Source: Rhizobiaceae bacterium | GTDB taxonomy: Bacteria > Pseudomonadota > Alphaproteobacteria > Rhizobiales > Rhizobiaceae | DNA: 64,000 nt | Assembly (NCBI GenBank): GCA_029233925.1 | Contig: JARGOX010000003.1 | Coordinates: 27,542 to 91,541 of the forward strand | Reading direction: 5' to 3' | Shown: positions 52,455 to 61,692 of the stretch, in pieces | Layout: each line of letters begins with the position of its first letter | Numbering within the stretch: position 1 is the stretch's first letter | The notes under the pieces: generated by a model | Told to the model about the DNA's origin: nothing | Databases searched by the model: none | The model's input: only the letters and a program-made list of their open reading frames with translations | Translations under genes and position numbers: made by a program

Positions 52455-53075
52455 TTATCCTATTGTTTTGAAATGGTTTTTATTTGAAATTTCTTTTATC
52501 CAGAACTGCATGGGCTTTTGTGTTTCACCCGGGTTCCCATTATCCCTCCAGGAAAATTGCCCGATGACCCCCTGCATCGGCCGATAGCCACGGCGGTGCC
52601 AGAAGGAATCGAGCGGCACATGGTCCTGTGGGCGCATCGGGTGGTCCGAGGGGCGAATCACGCTGCAAAAGACGACCCTGTCGAATCCCGCATCAAGTGC
52701 TGCCCTTTCCCGCTCGGCAAAGAAGCCAACGCCAATGCCGCGACCGCGAAAGGCCTGCAGAAGCACCGATTCCCCAAAATAGAACAGATCCTCAACACGG
52801 TAGCCTGCCGCAACCAGGGGCGCAGCAAAATCGTCAAAATGATCCTTCAGCGGCGCGCCGGTGGCAGCGCCCACCATCTGATCGCCCTCAAAGGCGCCGA
52901 TGATGACGGCGCCCTGCGATGCGGCGAATTTTGTTATATAGTCCCGCTCATAAATTGCGTCCCCATCATAGAGATAGGGCCATTCGCGAAACACCGTCAG
53001 GCGCAAGCTGGCCAGATTATCAAGCGCACCCTGCAGCAGAGCGCCTTGCAGCCGGCGCAGGCGGATGTCAGCCAT
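52455..53075 (-). CDS. GNAT-family N-acetyltransferase
   Basis: The 206-residue protein has the GNAT acetyl-CoA loop FRGRGIGVGFFAERERAA (about 112-129) preceded by a beta strand (YFGESVLLQA), and an early IIGAFEGDQMVGAATG strand pair. Length and the C-terminal WHRRGYRPM are typical. It overlaps the upstream SnoaL-like gene by 8 bp, indicating co-transcription. Substrate unknown. Confidence 0.88.
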   Translation of the reverse strand: MADIRLRRLQGALLQGALDNLASLRLTVFREWPYLYDGDAIYERDYITKFAASQGAVIIGAFEGDQMVGAATGAPLKDHFDDFAAPLVAAGYRVEDLFYFGESVLLQAFRGRGIGVGFFAERERAALDAGFDRVVFCSVIRPSDHPMRPQDHVPLDSFWHRRGYRPMQGVIGQFSWRDNGNPGETQKPMQFWIKEISNKNHFKTIG

Positions 53076-53511
53076 CGCGCCCGTCTTTTTCGATCTGGGC
53101 GATCCAGTCCTGCAGATTGTAGCAGGTCGTCACCCGGCTGATCTGGCCGTCATCGACTTCGAAAAAGATGCCGGCGGAAAGAGAGTAGGTCTGGCCCCGC
53201 GCGGCGGGCAGGCCTTCTGCGGTTTTCAGGTAGCTGCCTTTGACGGTAAATTCAGCCGCGCCATGATGACCGTCTGCTGACACCATGATGACGATATCGC
53301 TGAGTTCTTCGCGATAGTGCTGCGCCATCATGGCATTGAACCAGCGGAATTTTTCACGGCCGATTTCGCGCCCGCCCTGGTTGATGTCATGCACGACATC
53401 CTCATGCAGCAGGGCCACCATGGCCTCGCTGCTGCCGGCATTGAAGGCTTCGAGATAGTCGGAAATCAAGGTTCTGGTACGCTCTGGCACGGATAAATCC
53501 TTTGTCATCAT
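53068..53511 (-). CDS. SnoaL / NTF2-like protein
   Basis: The protein of about 147 residues has the SnoaL-like cone fold pattern: ISDYLEAFNAGSSEAMVALLHEDVVHDINQ split early, REKFRWF, AEFTVKGSYL and SAGIFFEVDDGQISRVTTCYN. The adjacent ATGs at 53511 and 53508 both lack a strong ribosome-binding site; homologue length favours this region over 53544. Such proteins act as isomerases, hydrolases or binding proteins; ketosteroid-type activity cannot be assumed. Confidence 0.82.
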   Translation of the reverse strand: MMTKDLSVPERTRTLISDYLEAFNAGSSEAMVALLHEDVVHDINQGGREIGREKFRWFNAMMAQHYREELSDIVIMVSADGHHGAAEFTVKGSYLKTAEGLPAARGQTYSLSAGIFFEVDDGQISRVTTCYNLQDWIAQIEKDGRDG

Positions 53512-53548
53512 AGGTCTGTTTGCTGGTGGTTCATGGCAGGGCACCGTG

Positions 53549-53677
53549 TCATCGTGATGGCAGGGCGGCGCGTTTTTCGCGCAGATGCCCGATTGCTGCG
53601 AAAGAAACCGTGCCCATGGCAGTCAACTGCAGATCACCAATGAGACGATGGATTTCGTTCGGGTTCGACAGCATCAT
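53549..53677 (-). CDS. Small protein, 42 aa
   Basis: Two adjacent ATGs (53675-53677, 53672-53674) follow GTGGAGA at ideal distance. The 41-42-residue product (starting MMLSNPNEIHRLIGDLQLTA and ending with a basic HLREKRAALPSR) has no membrane segment. A longer frame to 53812 has no start support. Position between SnoaL-like and GST genes on the same strand and the good ribosome-binding site make it credible; function unknown. Confidence 0.5.
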   Translation of the reverse strand: MMLSNPNEIHRLIGDLQLTAMGTVSFAAIGHLREKRAALPSR

Positions 53678-53811
53678 TGCTCTCCACTTTGCCTCTTTCT
53701 GCCTCACAAATATTGCCCTGTGCAAGTGGTTTGGTTTTGGCAGGTCCGAAGGCCAGGGCCAAAATTTGCGCAAATGAAAAGGACAAGCGGCACCGCAGAA
53801 TGAAGAACGCA

Positions 53812-54489
53812 TCAGGCTCCAAACAGGGTCGGCGGATCACCCGGCACCCATTTGGGATATTTTTCCATGATCGCGGCAAACCGTTCGGAATTCTGAAAAT
53901 CCACCAGCCATTTGGAAAGCCTGGTCCAGCCCATGGCGTCAAACCAGTCCCGGTCCACATTGGCAAATTGCCGCACAAAGGGCGCGATGGCCATATCCGC
54001 AAGGCTTGCCCGTGCACCGAACAGATGTTTCGTCTGGCTGAGGCGATGATCCAGTTCAAACAGGAATTCACCTGCCGTCTGGCGCTCAGCCAGCGGATCC
54101 ACCTGTGGATGGCGAGTGTGGTACTTGTAGAGGTCCAGGCTGGTCTTGAACGGGCCGTCCGTGGCATGGATCAGAGCAAGCATATCGTCCAACATGCCAT
54201 TTTCCGGCGTCAGCCAGCCCTCCGGGTCATTGTTTTCCAGCGCCCACAGCATGATGTCGAGACTTTCATCCAGCACCTTGCCACTGGCCATCACCAGCGC
54301 CGGGACCGTGGCCGTTGGCGAGACGGCCAGAAAGGCTTCCGCCTTGTCGCGCAGCACGATCTCCCGCAAGACGACCTCGGTCCGGCTGGATTGCACTGCC
54401 AGACGCGCCCGCATGGCATAGGGGCAGCGCCGAAAGGAATAGAGGATGTGGTTATCGCCACGGGGCCAATCTGTGTCAGGGTGAGACAT
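53812..54489 (-). CDS. Glutathione S-transferase
   Basis: The 225-residue protein has an N-terminal thioredoxin fold (about 14-85) with SFRRCPYAMRARLAV, where the Cys/Ser of omega-type GSTs sits, the cis-Pro in TATVPALV and the DESLDIMLWALE glutathione-binding end. The C-terminal helical domain contains SLADMAIAPFVRQF. It overlaps the YjbQ gene by 14 bp. A role in reductive or thiol-transfer chemistry is likely; substrate unknown. Confidence 0.9.
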   Translation of the reverse strand: MSHPDTDWPRGDNHILYSFRRCPYAMRARLAVQSSRTEVVLREIVLRDKAEAFLAVSPTATVPALVMASGKVLDESLDIMLWALENNDPEGWLTPENGMLDDMLALIHATDGPFKTSLDLYKYHTRHPQVDPLAERQTAGEFLFELDHRLSQTKHLFGARASLADMAIAPFVRQFANVDRDWFDAMGWTRLSKWLVDFQNSERFAAIMEKYPKWVPGDPPTLFGA

Positions 54490-54883
54490 GCAACACGATT
54501 TCTCTTCTGTGGGGCGCCCTGCGGTGTTCGAACAGATAGATGCCCTGCCAGGTGCCCAGCACCATGGCGCCCTGCGTTATCGGCACGCTGAGGCTGACCT
54601 GCGTCAGCGCCGCCTTGATATGCGCCGGCATGTCATCAGGGCCCTCCAGCGTATGGGTGAGCCACGGCATGTTCTCCGGCACAGTGCGGGCAAAAAACCC
54701 CAACAGGTCGCGTTGCACATCCGGATCGGCATTTTCCTGAATCAGCAGGGAACAGGAGGTATGGCGCACAAAAAGGGTCAGCAGGCCGATATCAAAACCA
54801 GCCGTATCGACAAAACGCGCCACGTCCCGGGTGATTTCATAGAGCCCCTGCCCCGCCGTTTGAATGTTCAGTCTGGTTTGCAC
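54476..54883 (-). CDS. YjbQ / UPF0047 family protein
   Basis: The 135-residue protein shows the family's LFVRHTSCSLLIQENADPDV (about 37-56), HTLEGPDDMPAHIKAALT and ITQGAMVLGTWQGIYLFEHR blocks with the conserved His and Asp. Homologues are annotated as secondary thiamine-phosphate synthase enzymes, but the physiological role is uncertain. I start at GTG 54883, five bases after GAAAGGG, which gives the normal family length; the longer frame to 54940 adds a non-conserved Cys-rich stretch. Confidence 0.88.
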   Translation of the reverse strand: MQTRLNIQTAGQGLYEITRDVARFVDTAGFDIGLLTLFVRHTSCSLLIQENADPDVQRDLLGFFARTVPENMPWLTHTLEGPDDMPAHIKAALTQVSLSVPITQGAMVLGTWQGIYLFEHRRAPHRREIVLHVSP

Positions 54884-55052
54884 AAAAGCCCTTTCGCAGA
54901 AGCCGGAACCGGGTGCGCTTGGCAAGTATAGACAGCGCACCCATCAAAAAAGGGCGTATCCCTGCCCAACTGAACAGTTTGATACGCCCTTTGTTCTCAA
55001 ATTCCCGGCTCAAATGCCGCCCCGCCATTTCCGAGCGAGCGGCATTGAACAA

Positions 55053-57086
55053 TCAGCTGTCGAGGAAGCTGCGCAGCTTGCGCGAGCGGCTCGGATGTTT
55101 CAGCTTGCGCAAGGCCTTGGCCTCGATCTGGCGAATACGTTCACGCGTCACCGAGAATTGCTGACCGACCTCTTCCAACGTGTGGTCGGTATTCATGCCA
55201 ATGCCGAAGCGCATGCGCAGGACACGCTCTTCACGTGGTGTGAGAGAGGCCAGCACCCGCGTCGTGGTTTCGCGCAAATTGGCCTGAATGGCCGCATCAA
55301 TCGGCAGGATCGCGTTCTTGTCCTCGATGAAGTCACCCAGATGCGAATCTTCCTCGTCACCCACGGGTGTTTCAAGGCTGATCGGCTCCTTGGCGATCTT
55401 CAGCACCTTGCGCACTTTTTCCAGTGGCATGGCGAGTTTTTCCGACAGTTCTTCCGGTGTCGGCTCGCGGCCAATCTCGTGCAGCATCTGGCGCGAGGTG
55501 CGCACGATCTTGTTGATCGTTTCGATCATGTGCACCGGAATACGGATGGTGCGCGCCTGATCGGCGATCGAACGGGTGATCGCCTGCCGGATCCACCAGG
55601 TGGCATAGGTCGAGAATTTGTAGCCACGACGGTATTCGAACTTGTCCACCGCCTTCATCAGGCCGATATTGCCTTCCTGAATCAGATCAAGGAACTGCAG
55701 CCCGCGATTGGTGTATTTCTTGGCGATCGAAATCACCAGCCGCAGATTGGCCTCAACCATTTCCTTCTTGGCAATGCCCGCTTCCCGTTCACCCTTTTGC
55801 ACCATGTGCACGATGCGACGGAACTCGGAAATGGAAATGCCGGTCTCGGTGGCCAGATTCTGGATCTCGGCGCGAATCGCCTTGATGGTCTCTTTTTCGA
55901 CGCGGTAGAACTCTTTCCAGCCCTTGGCTGTCAGGTTGGAAATCGATTTCATCCAGTTCGGGTCAAGTTCTGCACCCTGATATTGCTGAATGAAGTCGGT
56001 CCGCTTGACACCGTGTGATTCGGAAAGACGCAGCATGCGTCCTTCATTTTGAACCAGCCGCTTGTTGATCTCGTAAAGCTGGTCGACAAGCGCGTCGATG
56101 CGGTTCTGGTTGAGCGCCAGCGATTTCACCGCAGCGATCAATTCTTCCTTCAACTGCTTGTAACGGCGCTCCTGCGACGGAGACAATGTTGTTCCCGTTG
56201 CTGCCAGCCGGCCTTCAACCTGCTGGTCCTGCAATTTGCGCAGTTTCTTGTAGGTCTCGGCAATAACGTCGAATGTGTCCATGACCTGCGGGCGCAGTTC
56301 CGCTTCCATCGCGGCCAGCGACAGATTGGATTCATCGTCATCATCATCGTCGTCATCGTCGCCAATGCCTTCGCCGCCGACATCGGTGATGTCATCGGAT
56401 CTGCGGGCTTTCTTGGCAATTTCCTTTTCTTCGGCGGCCTTGCGGTCCGCTTCAATCTTTTCTGCCGACTGGAACTGCGGAGCAGCCTTTGCTTCCGGCC
56501 CCGAATAGGTCGTTTCAAGGTCGATGACCTCGCGCAGCAGCGTATCGCCCTCGATCAGCTCGTCGCGCCAGATGATGATGGCCTGGAAGGTCAGCGGGCT
56601 TTCGCACAGGCCCGCGATCATGGTTTCGCGGCCAGCCTCTATGCGTTTGGCAATGGCGATTTCGCCCTCGCGCGACAACAGCTCGACCGAACCCATTTCG
56701 CGCAGATACATGCGCACCGGGTCATCGGTGCGGTCGGTGGGCTCTTTCTTGCGCGTCGTCGCGACCGCTGTGGTGCCGGTCGTGGCCAGTTCACCGCCGG
56801 CAGCTTCGGCATCGGCAGCAGGCGGCGTCTCTTCCGCCTCTTCTTCTTCTTCAACAACATTGATGCCCATGTCACTGAGCATCGACATGGTGTCTTCAAT
56901 CTGCTCCGAAGTCACTTCTTCCGAAGGCAACACCGCATTGAGCGCATCCATTGTCACGTAACCGCGTTTTTTCGCGGCCTTGATCATTTTCTTGACAGCA
57001 TTGTCTGAAAGATCGAGGAGCGGACCATCGCTGGTCGTTTCACGTTCAGCTTCAGCTTCCTCGTTTTCCTTGACTTTGGTTGCCAT
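55053..57086 (-). CDS. rpoD: Primary sigma factor RpoD (sigma-70)
   Basis: The 677-residue protein is the housekeeping sigma factor. Region 1.1 is at the N-terminus, region 1.2 at [20 protein letters not shown] (about 120). A long acidic non-conserved region includes a run of nine aspartates, region 2 is [20 protein letters not shown] through [15 protein letters not shown] (about 445-505), then region 3. Region 4 has the [23 protein letters not shown] near 640. ATG 57086 is chosen; the longer frame to 57149 is not family-like. It lies downstream of dnaG as in other Hyphomicrobiales. Confidence 0.97.
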   Translation of the reverse strand: MATKVKENEEAEAERETTSDGPLLDLSDNAVKKMIKAAKKRGYVTMDALNAVLPSEEVTSEQIEDTMSMLSDMGINVVEEEEEAEETPPAADAEAAGGELATTGTTAVATTRKKEPTDRTDDPVRMYLREMGSVELLSREGEIAIAKRIEAGRETMIAGLCESPLTFQAIIIWRDELIEGDTLLREVIDLETTYSGPEAKAAPQFQSAEKIEADRKAAEEKEIAKKARRSDDITDVGGEGIGDDDDDDDDDESNLSLAAMEAELRPQVMDTFDVIAETYKKLRKLQDQQVEGRLAATGTTLSPSQERRYKQLKEELIAAVKSLALNQNRIDALVDQLYEINKRLVQNEGRMLRLSESHGVKRTDFIQQYQGAELDPNWMKSISNLTAKGWKEFYRVEKETIKAIRAEIQNLATETGISISEFRRIVHMVQKGEREAGIAKKEMVEANLRLVISIAKKYTNRGLQFLDLIQEGNIGLMKAVDKFEYRRGYKFSTYATWWIRQAITRSIADQARTIRIPVHMIETINKIVRTSRQMLHEIGREPTPEELSEKLAMPLEKVRKVLKIAKEPISLETPVGDEEDSHLGDFIEDKNAILPIDAAIQANLRETTTRVLASLTPREERVLRMRFGIGMNTDHTLEEVGQQFSVTRERIRQIEAKALRKLKHPSRSRKLRSFLDS

Positions 57087-57586
57087 ATATACCGTCACTT
57101 TCCTGAGCGCATCACATCCGTTCGGTTCTGCCTTGCCTGATACCGCCAAACCGAGTAGCTGGAATCAGCTATGAACTGAATATGGGATGATGCTTAATTC
57201 CCGATTAACCATGGATGGTGTCATCGCCTTTTTTCGGGCTGCACCTGTCGCGCCTGATCCGCTGATGTTGCGCCAGTGGACAAATTTCCAATTTGCTTGA
57301 CCAAATAAAACTTCTCGCCAATAGGGTGATTCCGCCAATTTCTCCATCCGTCAAGCGCATCCGGCCAAAAAACGCGTTTTTTAGTGGATAATGACTAAAA
57401 ACACCGTTTTGAACGGACAGACCGCCTTTAAGAAGGCAAGAGGTGACCTGAGTCAACACCAGCAGCTTTTCCTGATTTCCAAAGCAAGACCCCAGCACTG
57501 GTCCACTTCTGCATGAAGATTCATTTAAGACTTCCTCACGGAGATTCATTTAAGACACACAATGCACTTTACAAGGGCCTGTCGTC
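57087..57586 (-). promoter_or_regulatory. dnaG-rpoD intergenic region with direct repeats and hairpins
   Basis: Five hundred bases without a gene. GATTCATTTAAGAC occurs twice, at 57518-57531 and 57543-57556, 25 bp apart, just after the dnaG stop. On the minus strand the stem GCCTT/AAGGC (57424-57437) is followed by CCGTTCAAAACGG (57404-57416) running into TGTTTTTAG, a plausible dnaG terminator. The rpoD promoter should lie to the left of this. Confidence 0.5.
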
Positions 57587-59584
57587 CTATTTTCGCGCGG
57601 CGCCCTTGACCCGTCCCGACAGGACGCCGAATCCTTCAATAATGGCTTCCTGTTGCTCTAGCCTGTCGAATTCATGCTGGACGGATTGCAGCGATTGAAT
57701 CAATTTGGGAATGGCCTCAAGGTCGCCTGTCTCCGTCGCTTCACCAATATCGCGTTCCAACTCGTTTTTCTGCTGTCTGAGCGCACGGCTGCGTTTGTAA
57801 AGGGCAAGCGCCTGCACAAAGGCTTCATAGGCATCTTCAAGAGCGGCCTGCGGTGTTGACGTCCATTCGCGGGCAAACCTGATCTGCTGGGACAATTGAC
57901 CAATGAACTGCTCGTGTCCCTGATCGTACAGACGCTGCAGGACCGCTTCGCGTTCAAGGCTCAGACCGTCCGAACACATGGCCAGCAATTGCTCGAGCAA
58001 AATGGTCAATTGCTTGTTGTCGAATTCGATATTCCCGACCTCGTCAAATTCACTGGTCAGCAATTCTGGATGATTGATCAGCGTAAAGACCAGAAAAGTC
58101 TCCCGCAGCGCCGGCAATGCGGATGCGCCACGCACCATCGTGGACCGCGCCAGCTTGTCCGATATGATATGCCGCTTGGCAGCTTTTCCGGCACGGCCGG
58201 CACCAGCACGCCCGCCATTGTTGCGGTAGCCCTGCCACTTGTCGTCGCCGCGTGGCGCACCATTGCGGCGCCCGGAAGAACCCGAACCGGAATTTTCGAA
58301 AAAGGCGCTCAACCGGTCGCGAATATCCTGCACGTAATGGCGGCGCACATTCTCATCGCTGATGGTCGCCGTGATGCGTTTGAAATTGTTTTCCAGCGCT
58401 GCGCGCCTTTCCGGCGTGTCAAACACACCCGACGAGGTTTCGCGCATCCACACCATGTCGGCCAGCGGCCTTGCCGAATGCAAAACAGCATCAAGTGGCG
58501 CCCGGCCGCCGGCACGCACCAGATCATCGGGATCCTGCCCGTCAGGCAAAACGGCAAAACGCACGGAGCGGCCAGGCTGCAAACCGATCAGTGCGAGATC
58601 AACGGCGCGATTGGCTGCGCGTGTTCCGGCCTCGTCGCCGTCAAAACACAGCACCGGTTCAGGGCTGATGCGCCACAGGAGGTCAAGCTGGTTTTCCGTC
58701 AGCGCCGTTCCAAGGGGGGCGACCGCATGCTGGATACCGGCCTGATGCAGCGCAATGACATCCATGTAGCCTTCGACAGCGACAACGCTACCCGCACCAT
58801 CAGCGCCCTGTGCGGCACGCCGGGCGCGGGCAAAATTGTAGAGGATCCTGCCCTTGTGAAACAGTTCCGTCTCGTTTGAGTTGAGATATTTCGCCGGAAT
58901 ATCCGACGACATGGCCCGGCCGCCAAAGGCAATCACTTTTTCGCGTGCGCTCAGAATCGGGAACATGATCCGGTCGCGAAACCGGTCATAGGAAACGGCA
59001 ATGGTCGGACCGTGGACAACCAGACCGCAATCTTCAATCTGCTGCTTGTCGACACCTTTCGAGGCAAGATATTGCTTCAGGGCATTGTTGCCGTCCGGCG
59101 CATAGCCCAGACGGAAGGTGGCAATCGTGCTGCCTGACAGGCCCCGGTCGCGCAGATAGGCCCGCGCCTTGGCGCCCTCGGCGGACTGCAATTTCTCCTG
59201 ATAGAAGGCCGTTGCCATTTCCATGACATCGGAAAGGCTGGCGCGTTCCTTCTCACGTTGCGCGGCCTGCGGATCATGCGCCGGCATGGTGACCCCGGCG
59301 GCATCGGCGATCTGCTGCACGGCCTCGGGAAAAGAAAGCCCTTCGAGTTCTGTCAGAAAGCGGAAATGATCACCTGAAACGCCACAACCGAAACAATGGT
59401 AGCGGCCCTTTTGGTCTTCGCAATGAAAACTCGGTGTCTTTTCGCCGTGAAAAGGGCAGCAGCCCCAATAGTCGCCCCTCGACACATTGGTCTTGCGCTT
59501 GTCCCAGGCCACGCGCCTGCCAACAACGTCCGATATCAGAACCCGATCGCGCAAATCGTCGAGGAAGGAACTGTCAAAACGCAT
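57587..59584 (-). CDS. dnaG: DNA primase DnaG
   Basis: The 665-residue protein has the CHC2 zinc-binding domain (CCPFHGEKTPSFHC and YHCFGCG, about 42-65), the primase core, the TOPRIM motifs VVAVEGYMDVIALHQ and LCFDGDEAGTRAANRA (about 275-330) and a C-terminal helicase-binding region. A low-complexity Gly/Ser/Arg linker (about 430-470) separates core and C-terminal domain. ATG 59584 follows AGGAG; the longer frame to 59632 is unsupported. Confidence 0.97.
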   Translation of the reverse strand: MRFDSSFLDDLRDRVLISDVVGRRVAWDKRKTNVSRGDYWGCCPFHGEKTPSFHCEDQKGRYHCFGCGVSGDHFRFLTELEGLSFPEAVQQIADAAGVTMPAHDPQAAQREKERASLSDVMEMATAFYQEKLQSAEGAKARAYLRDRGLSGSTIATFRLGYAPDGNNALKQYLASKGVDKQQIEDCGLVVHGPTIAVSYDRFRDRIMFPILSAREKVIAFGGRAMSSDIPAKYLNSNETELFHKGRILYNFARARRAAQGADGAGSVVAVEGYMDVIALHQAGIQHAVAPLGTALTENQLDLLWRISPEPVLCFDGDEAGTRAANRAVDLALIGLQPGRSVRFAVLPDGQDPDDLVRAGGRAPLDAVLHSARPLADMVWMRETSSGVFDTPERRAALENNFKRITATISDENVRRHYVQDIRDRLSAFFENSGSGSSGRRNGAPRGDDKWQGYRNNGGRAGAGRAGKAAKRHIISDKLARSTMVRGASALPALRETFLVFTLINHPELLTSEFDEVGNIEFDNKQLTILLEQLLAMCSDGLSLEREAVLQRLYDQGHEQFIGQLSQQIRFAREWTSTPQAALEDAYEAFVQALALYKRSRALRQQKNELERDIGEATETGDLEAIPKLIQSLQSVQHEFDRLEQQEAIIEGFGVLSGRVKGAARK

Positions 59585-59801
59585 CAAACTCTGCTCCTGG
59601 TCCGGCACCGGTGCGAACCCGCCGGAAAGCAATTTTAACTGAATGATGGAACCGGGCTGGCCTGCGCACAGGTTCCATCGCCTCGGCTTATACAGTCAAT
59701 GCGCGCCGCGCACCACGCATGGTTTGCGCCATGCCCGTAATTCACAGCCCCTGCCCTATCGGCAGCCAAAACCAAAATAGGGCTTGATCACAATTGACGT
59801 T

Positions 59802-60521
59802 CTAGATCCAGCCCTTGCGAATCGATTTTGCCACTGCCTGCGTCCGGTTGACGGCATCCAGCTTTTTTGTGGCACTGATGAGGTAATGATTGATCGTATG
59901 TTCGGAAAGCGAAAGGATCGTCGAGATTTCGCTGCTGGTTTTGCCAGCCGACGTCCACTTCAGGCACTCCAGCTCCCTGTCCGTCAGCGGAGACACTTCC
60001 CGCTCGTTGCTGAAGGTGATGTTGCTCAGCCGATCAAAGACATGAATGGCGATCATGCTCAGTTCCAGCAACTCGCTGCACTGCAGCGCATCACGCGAAC
60101 CGGCGAACCCGACCGAGCCCCGCAGGCTGCGCGAATCGTGCACCGGAAAATTGGCGCCGCGCAAAAATCCCTTTTCGCGGAAGGATCCATTCAAGTCAGC
60201 CAGTTCTTGCGAGATCCTGTGCGTCAGCACATCATCCACATGCCAGACAATCGGCGTTGTGGCCCGTCGCAGTGCTTTCATCACCGGGCTGATATTGATC
60301 AGATCCAGCCGGTCATAGGCGGTGATCAGTTCCGGTGGCCAATTGTTGATAATGCTGTGACTCTTGAAGCCGCCCGACATGTCACCAGGCATTGCAAGGA
60401 CTGAAAAATACTTCAATCCATAGCGCTCGGCCGCCTTGCGAAGATATTTGAAGATATCAAAAGACGTTTCAAGCTCATTGATATCGGAATGAATATCGGG
60501 CCTGATCAACTCAACTGTCAT
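59802..60521 (-). CDS. LuxR-family regulator with autoinducer-binding domain
   Basis: The 239-residue protein has an N-terminal autoinducer-binding domain (about 20-160) with NNWPPELITAYDRLDLINIS, where the Trp, Tyr and Asp of the acyl-homoserine-lactone pocket are found, and a C-terminal LuxR HTH (about 175-235; LTDRELECLKWTSAGKTSSE and LSEHTINHYLI). No luxI-type synthase lies in the window, so it behaves as a solo or has a distant partner. Three direct repeats lie 124-177 bp upstream of its start. Confidence 0.9.
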   Translation of the reverse strand: MTVELIRPDIHSDINELETSFDIFKYLRKAAERYGLKYFSVLAMPGDMSGGFKSHSIINNWPPELITAYDRLDLINISPVMKALRRATTPIVWHVDDVLTHRISQELADLNGSFREKGFLRGANFPVHDSRSLRGSVGFAGSRDALQCSELLELSMIAIHVFDRLSNITFSNEREVSPLTDRELECLKWTSAGKTSSEISTILSLSEHTINHYLISATKKLDAVNRTQAVAKSIRKGWI

Positions 60522-60940
60522 GACATGTCATACAAAATGCGATTATCTTGTTCCCTGGCTGTTGCGGCACACGGTCCGTTTTGCTGTTGCTAGATCTGCA
60601 GCCGGGGCGCGATGGCGCGCAGGAGCACCCATCCATCTTTCCCGGCCCTATATCGTTGGGAGCCCTTATATCCTTGGCGGCCCTTATATCGTTGGTGACA
60701 AGACACGCATCAGCCAATTTCGCCCCGAAGGTCAAAAACAGCCTATTGTTATCAATATAGCAGCATTTTAATCAAAAGTGATTGAAAGCCTGCAGGTGCC
60801 ATGATTCATCTGGTGCAACCCGGCAGATATTTGGCCGGTTGTGCCCACCAGGTGCCACGAATCAAAACGACACCCGATTGGGCGTCGTTTTGATGTGCTT
60901 GATGTACTGTGATCGCAAATCAGGACGGAGCGATACCGCC
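60522..60940. other. Intergenic region between LuxR and YqeY genes
   Basis: About 420 bp with the 18-bp direct repeats described separately. Open frames across the repeats on both strands translate to short Ile/Leu or Asn/Asp/Ile repeats and are not convincing proteins. Confidence 0.4.
60645..60697. repeat. 18-bp direct repeat, three units, upstream of luxR
   Basis: GCCCTATATCGTTGGGA (60645-60661), GCCCTTATATCCTTGGCG (60662-60679) and GCCCTTATATCGTTGGTG (60680-60697). The core CCCTTATATCGTTGG is conserved and not palindromic. Confidence 0.8.
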
Positions 60941-61396
60941 TTAATCGTGATGAAGGATCGTCTTCACCACGCCCGATGCCTTGGAAAAATCCATTTGGCC
61001 CGGATATTCGGTCTTCAGAGCATTCATGCATTTGCCCATGTCACGCAGACCCTGCGCACCGGTTTGCTGCACGACCTTGCGGCAAGCCTGGTTGACGTCA
61101 TCGTCGGACAATTGCTCCGGCAGAAAGCTGCGGATCACGTCAATTTCTTCACGCTCCTGCTGGGACAATTCCAGCCGGGCAGCCTCTTCAAAGATCCGCG
61201 CGGATTCTTCGCGCTGCTTGATCATTTTTCCAAGAATCAGCATGATGTCCTCATCGCCAACCGGGTCTTTTCCCGCTCCGCGATTGGCAATATCCCTGTC
61301 CTTGACAGCAGCCAGTATCAACCGGATTGTGCCAACACGACGGGCATCTCTTGCCTTCTGCGCTTCTTTAAGGGAAGCAACCAATCTTTCACGCAT
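60941..61396 (-). CDS. GatB/YqeY domain protein
   Basis: The 151-residue all-helical protein matches YqeY: MRERLVASLKEAQKARDARR at the start, TIRLILAAVKDRDIANRG, KMIKQREESARIFEEAARLE, ERE-E-IDVIRSFLPEQLS and the terminal MNALKTEYPGQMDFSKASGV. The fold equals the tRNA-binding tail of GatB; function is uncertain. ATG 61396 follows GGAGATAG. It is divergent from carA, the usual arrangement in the order. The frame extending to 61786 is discounted. Confidence 0.93.
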   Translation of the reverse strand: MRERLVASLKEAQKARDARRVGTIRLILAAVKDRDIANRGAGKDPVGDEDIMLILGKMIKQREESARIFEEAARLELSQQEREEIDVIRSFLPEQLSDDDVNQACRKVVQQTGAQGLRDMGKCMNALKTEYPGQMDFSKASGVVKTILHHD

Positions 61397-61692
61397 TCTG
61401 CTATCTCCAGCAATTTCTGGCGGACAATATTCCGTAACGCCCACCAATGCAAACAAAACCCAACAGTCTAAGCTGCTGAATTTGCTGTGTTTTTTATTTA
61501 AATCGGCACCAGGCTCCAGATTGACGCATTGCAGGACCTTGTTTATGTTCCCACATCTGCATAGACAATCAAAAACAGGCGGAGCGGCTGAATTGATATT
61601 CAGGGTGCTTTCGCCCCATAAGGTGGTATGCCCGACTGCATTCGTCAAGTCCGGGCCTTCAAACTGGCCGCAAGGGCCTGATACGGAATGAA

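Noticed and set aside
56049-57008. A 319-residue Phe/Leu/Val-rich frame opposite rpoD
   Set aside because: Antisense reading of rpoD; its hydrophobic run is the complement of the Asp/Glu codons.
60511-60760. Frames across the 18-bp repeats translating to Ile/Leu or Asn/Asp/Ile repeats
   Set aside because: The repeats give open frames on both strands automatically. There is no start signal or family match.
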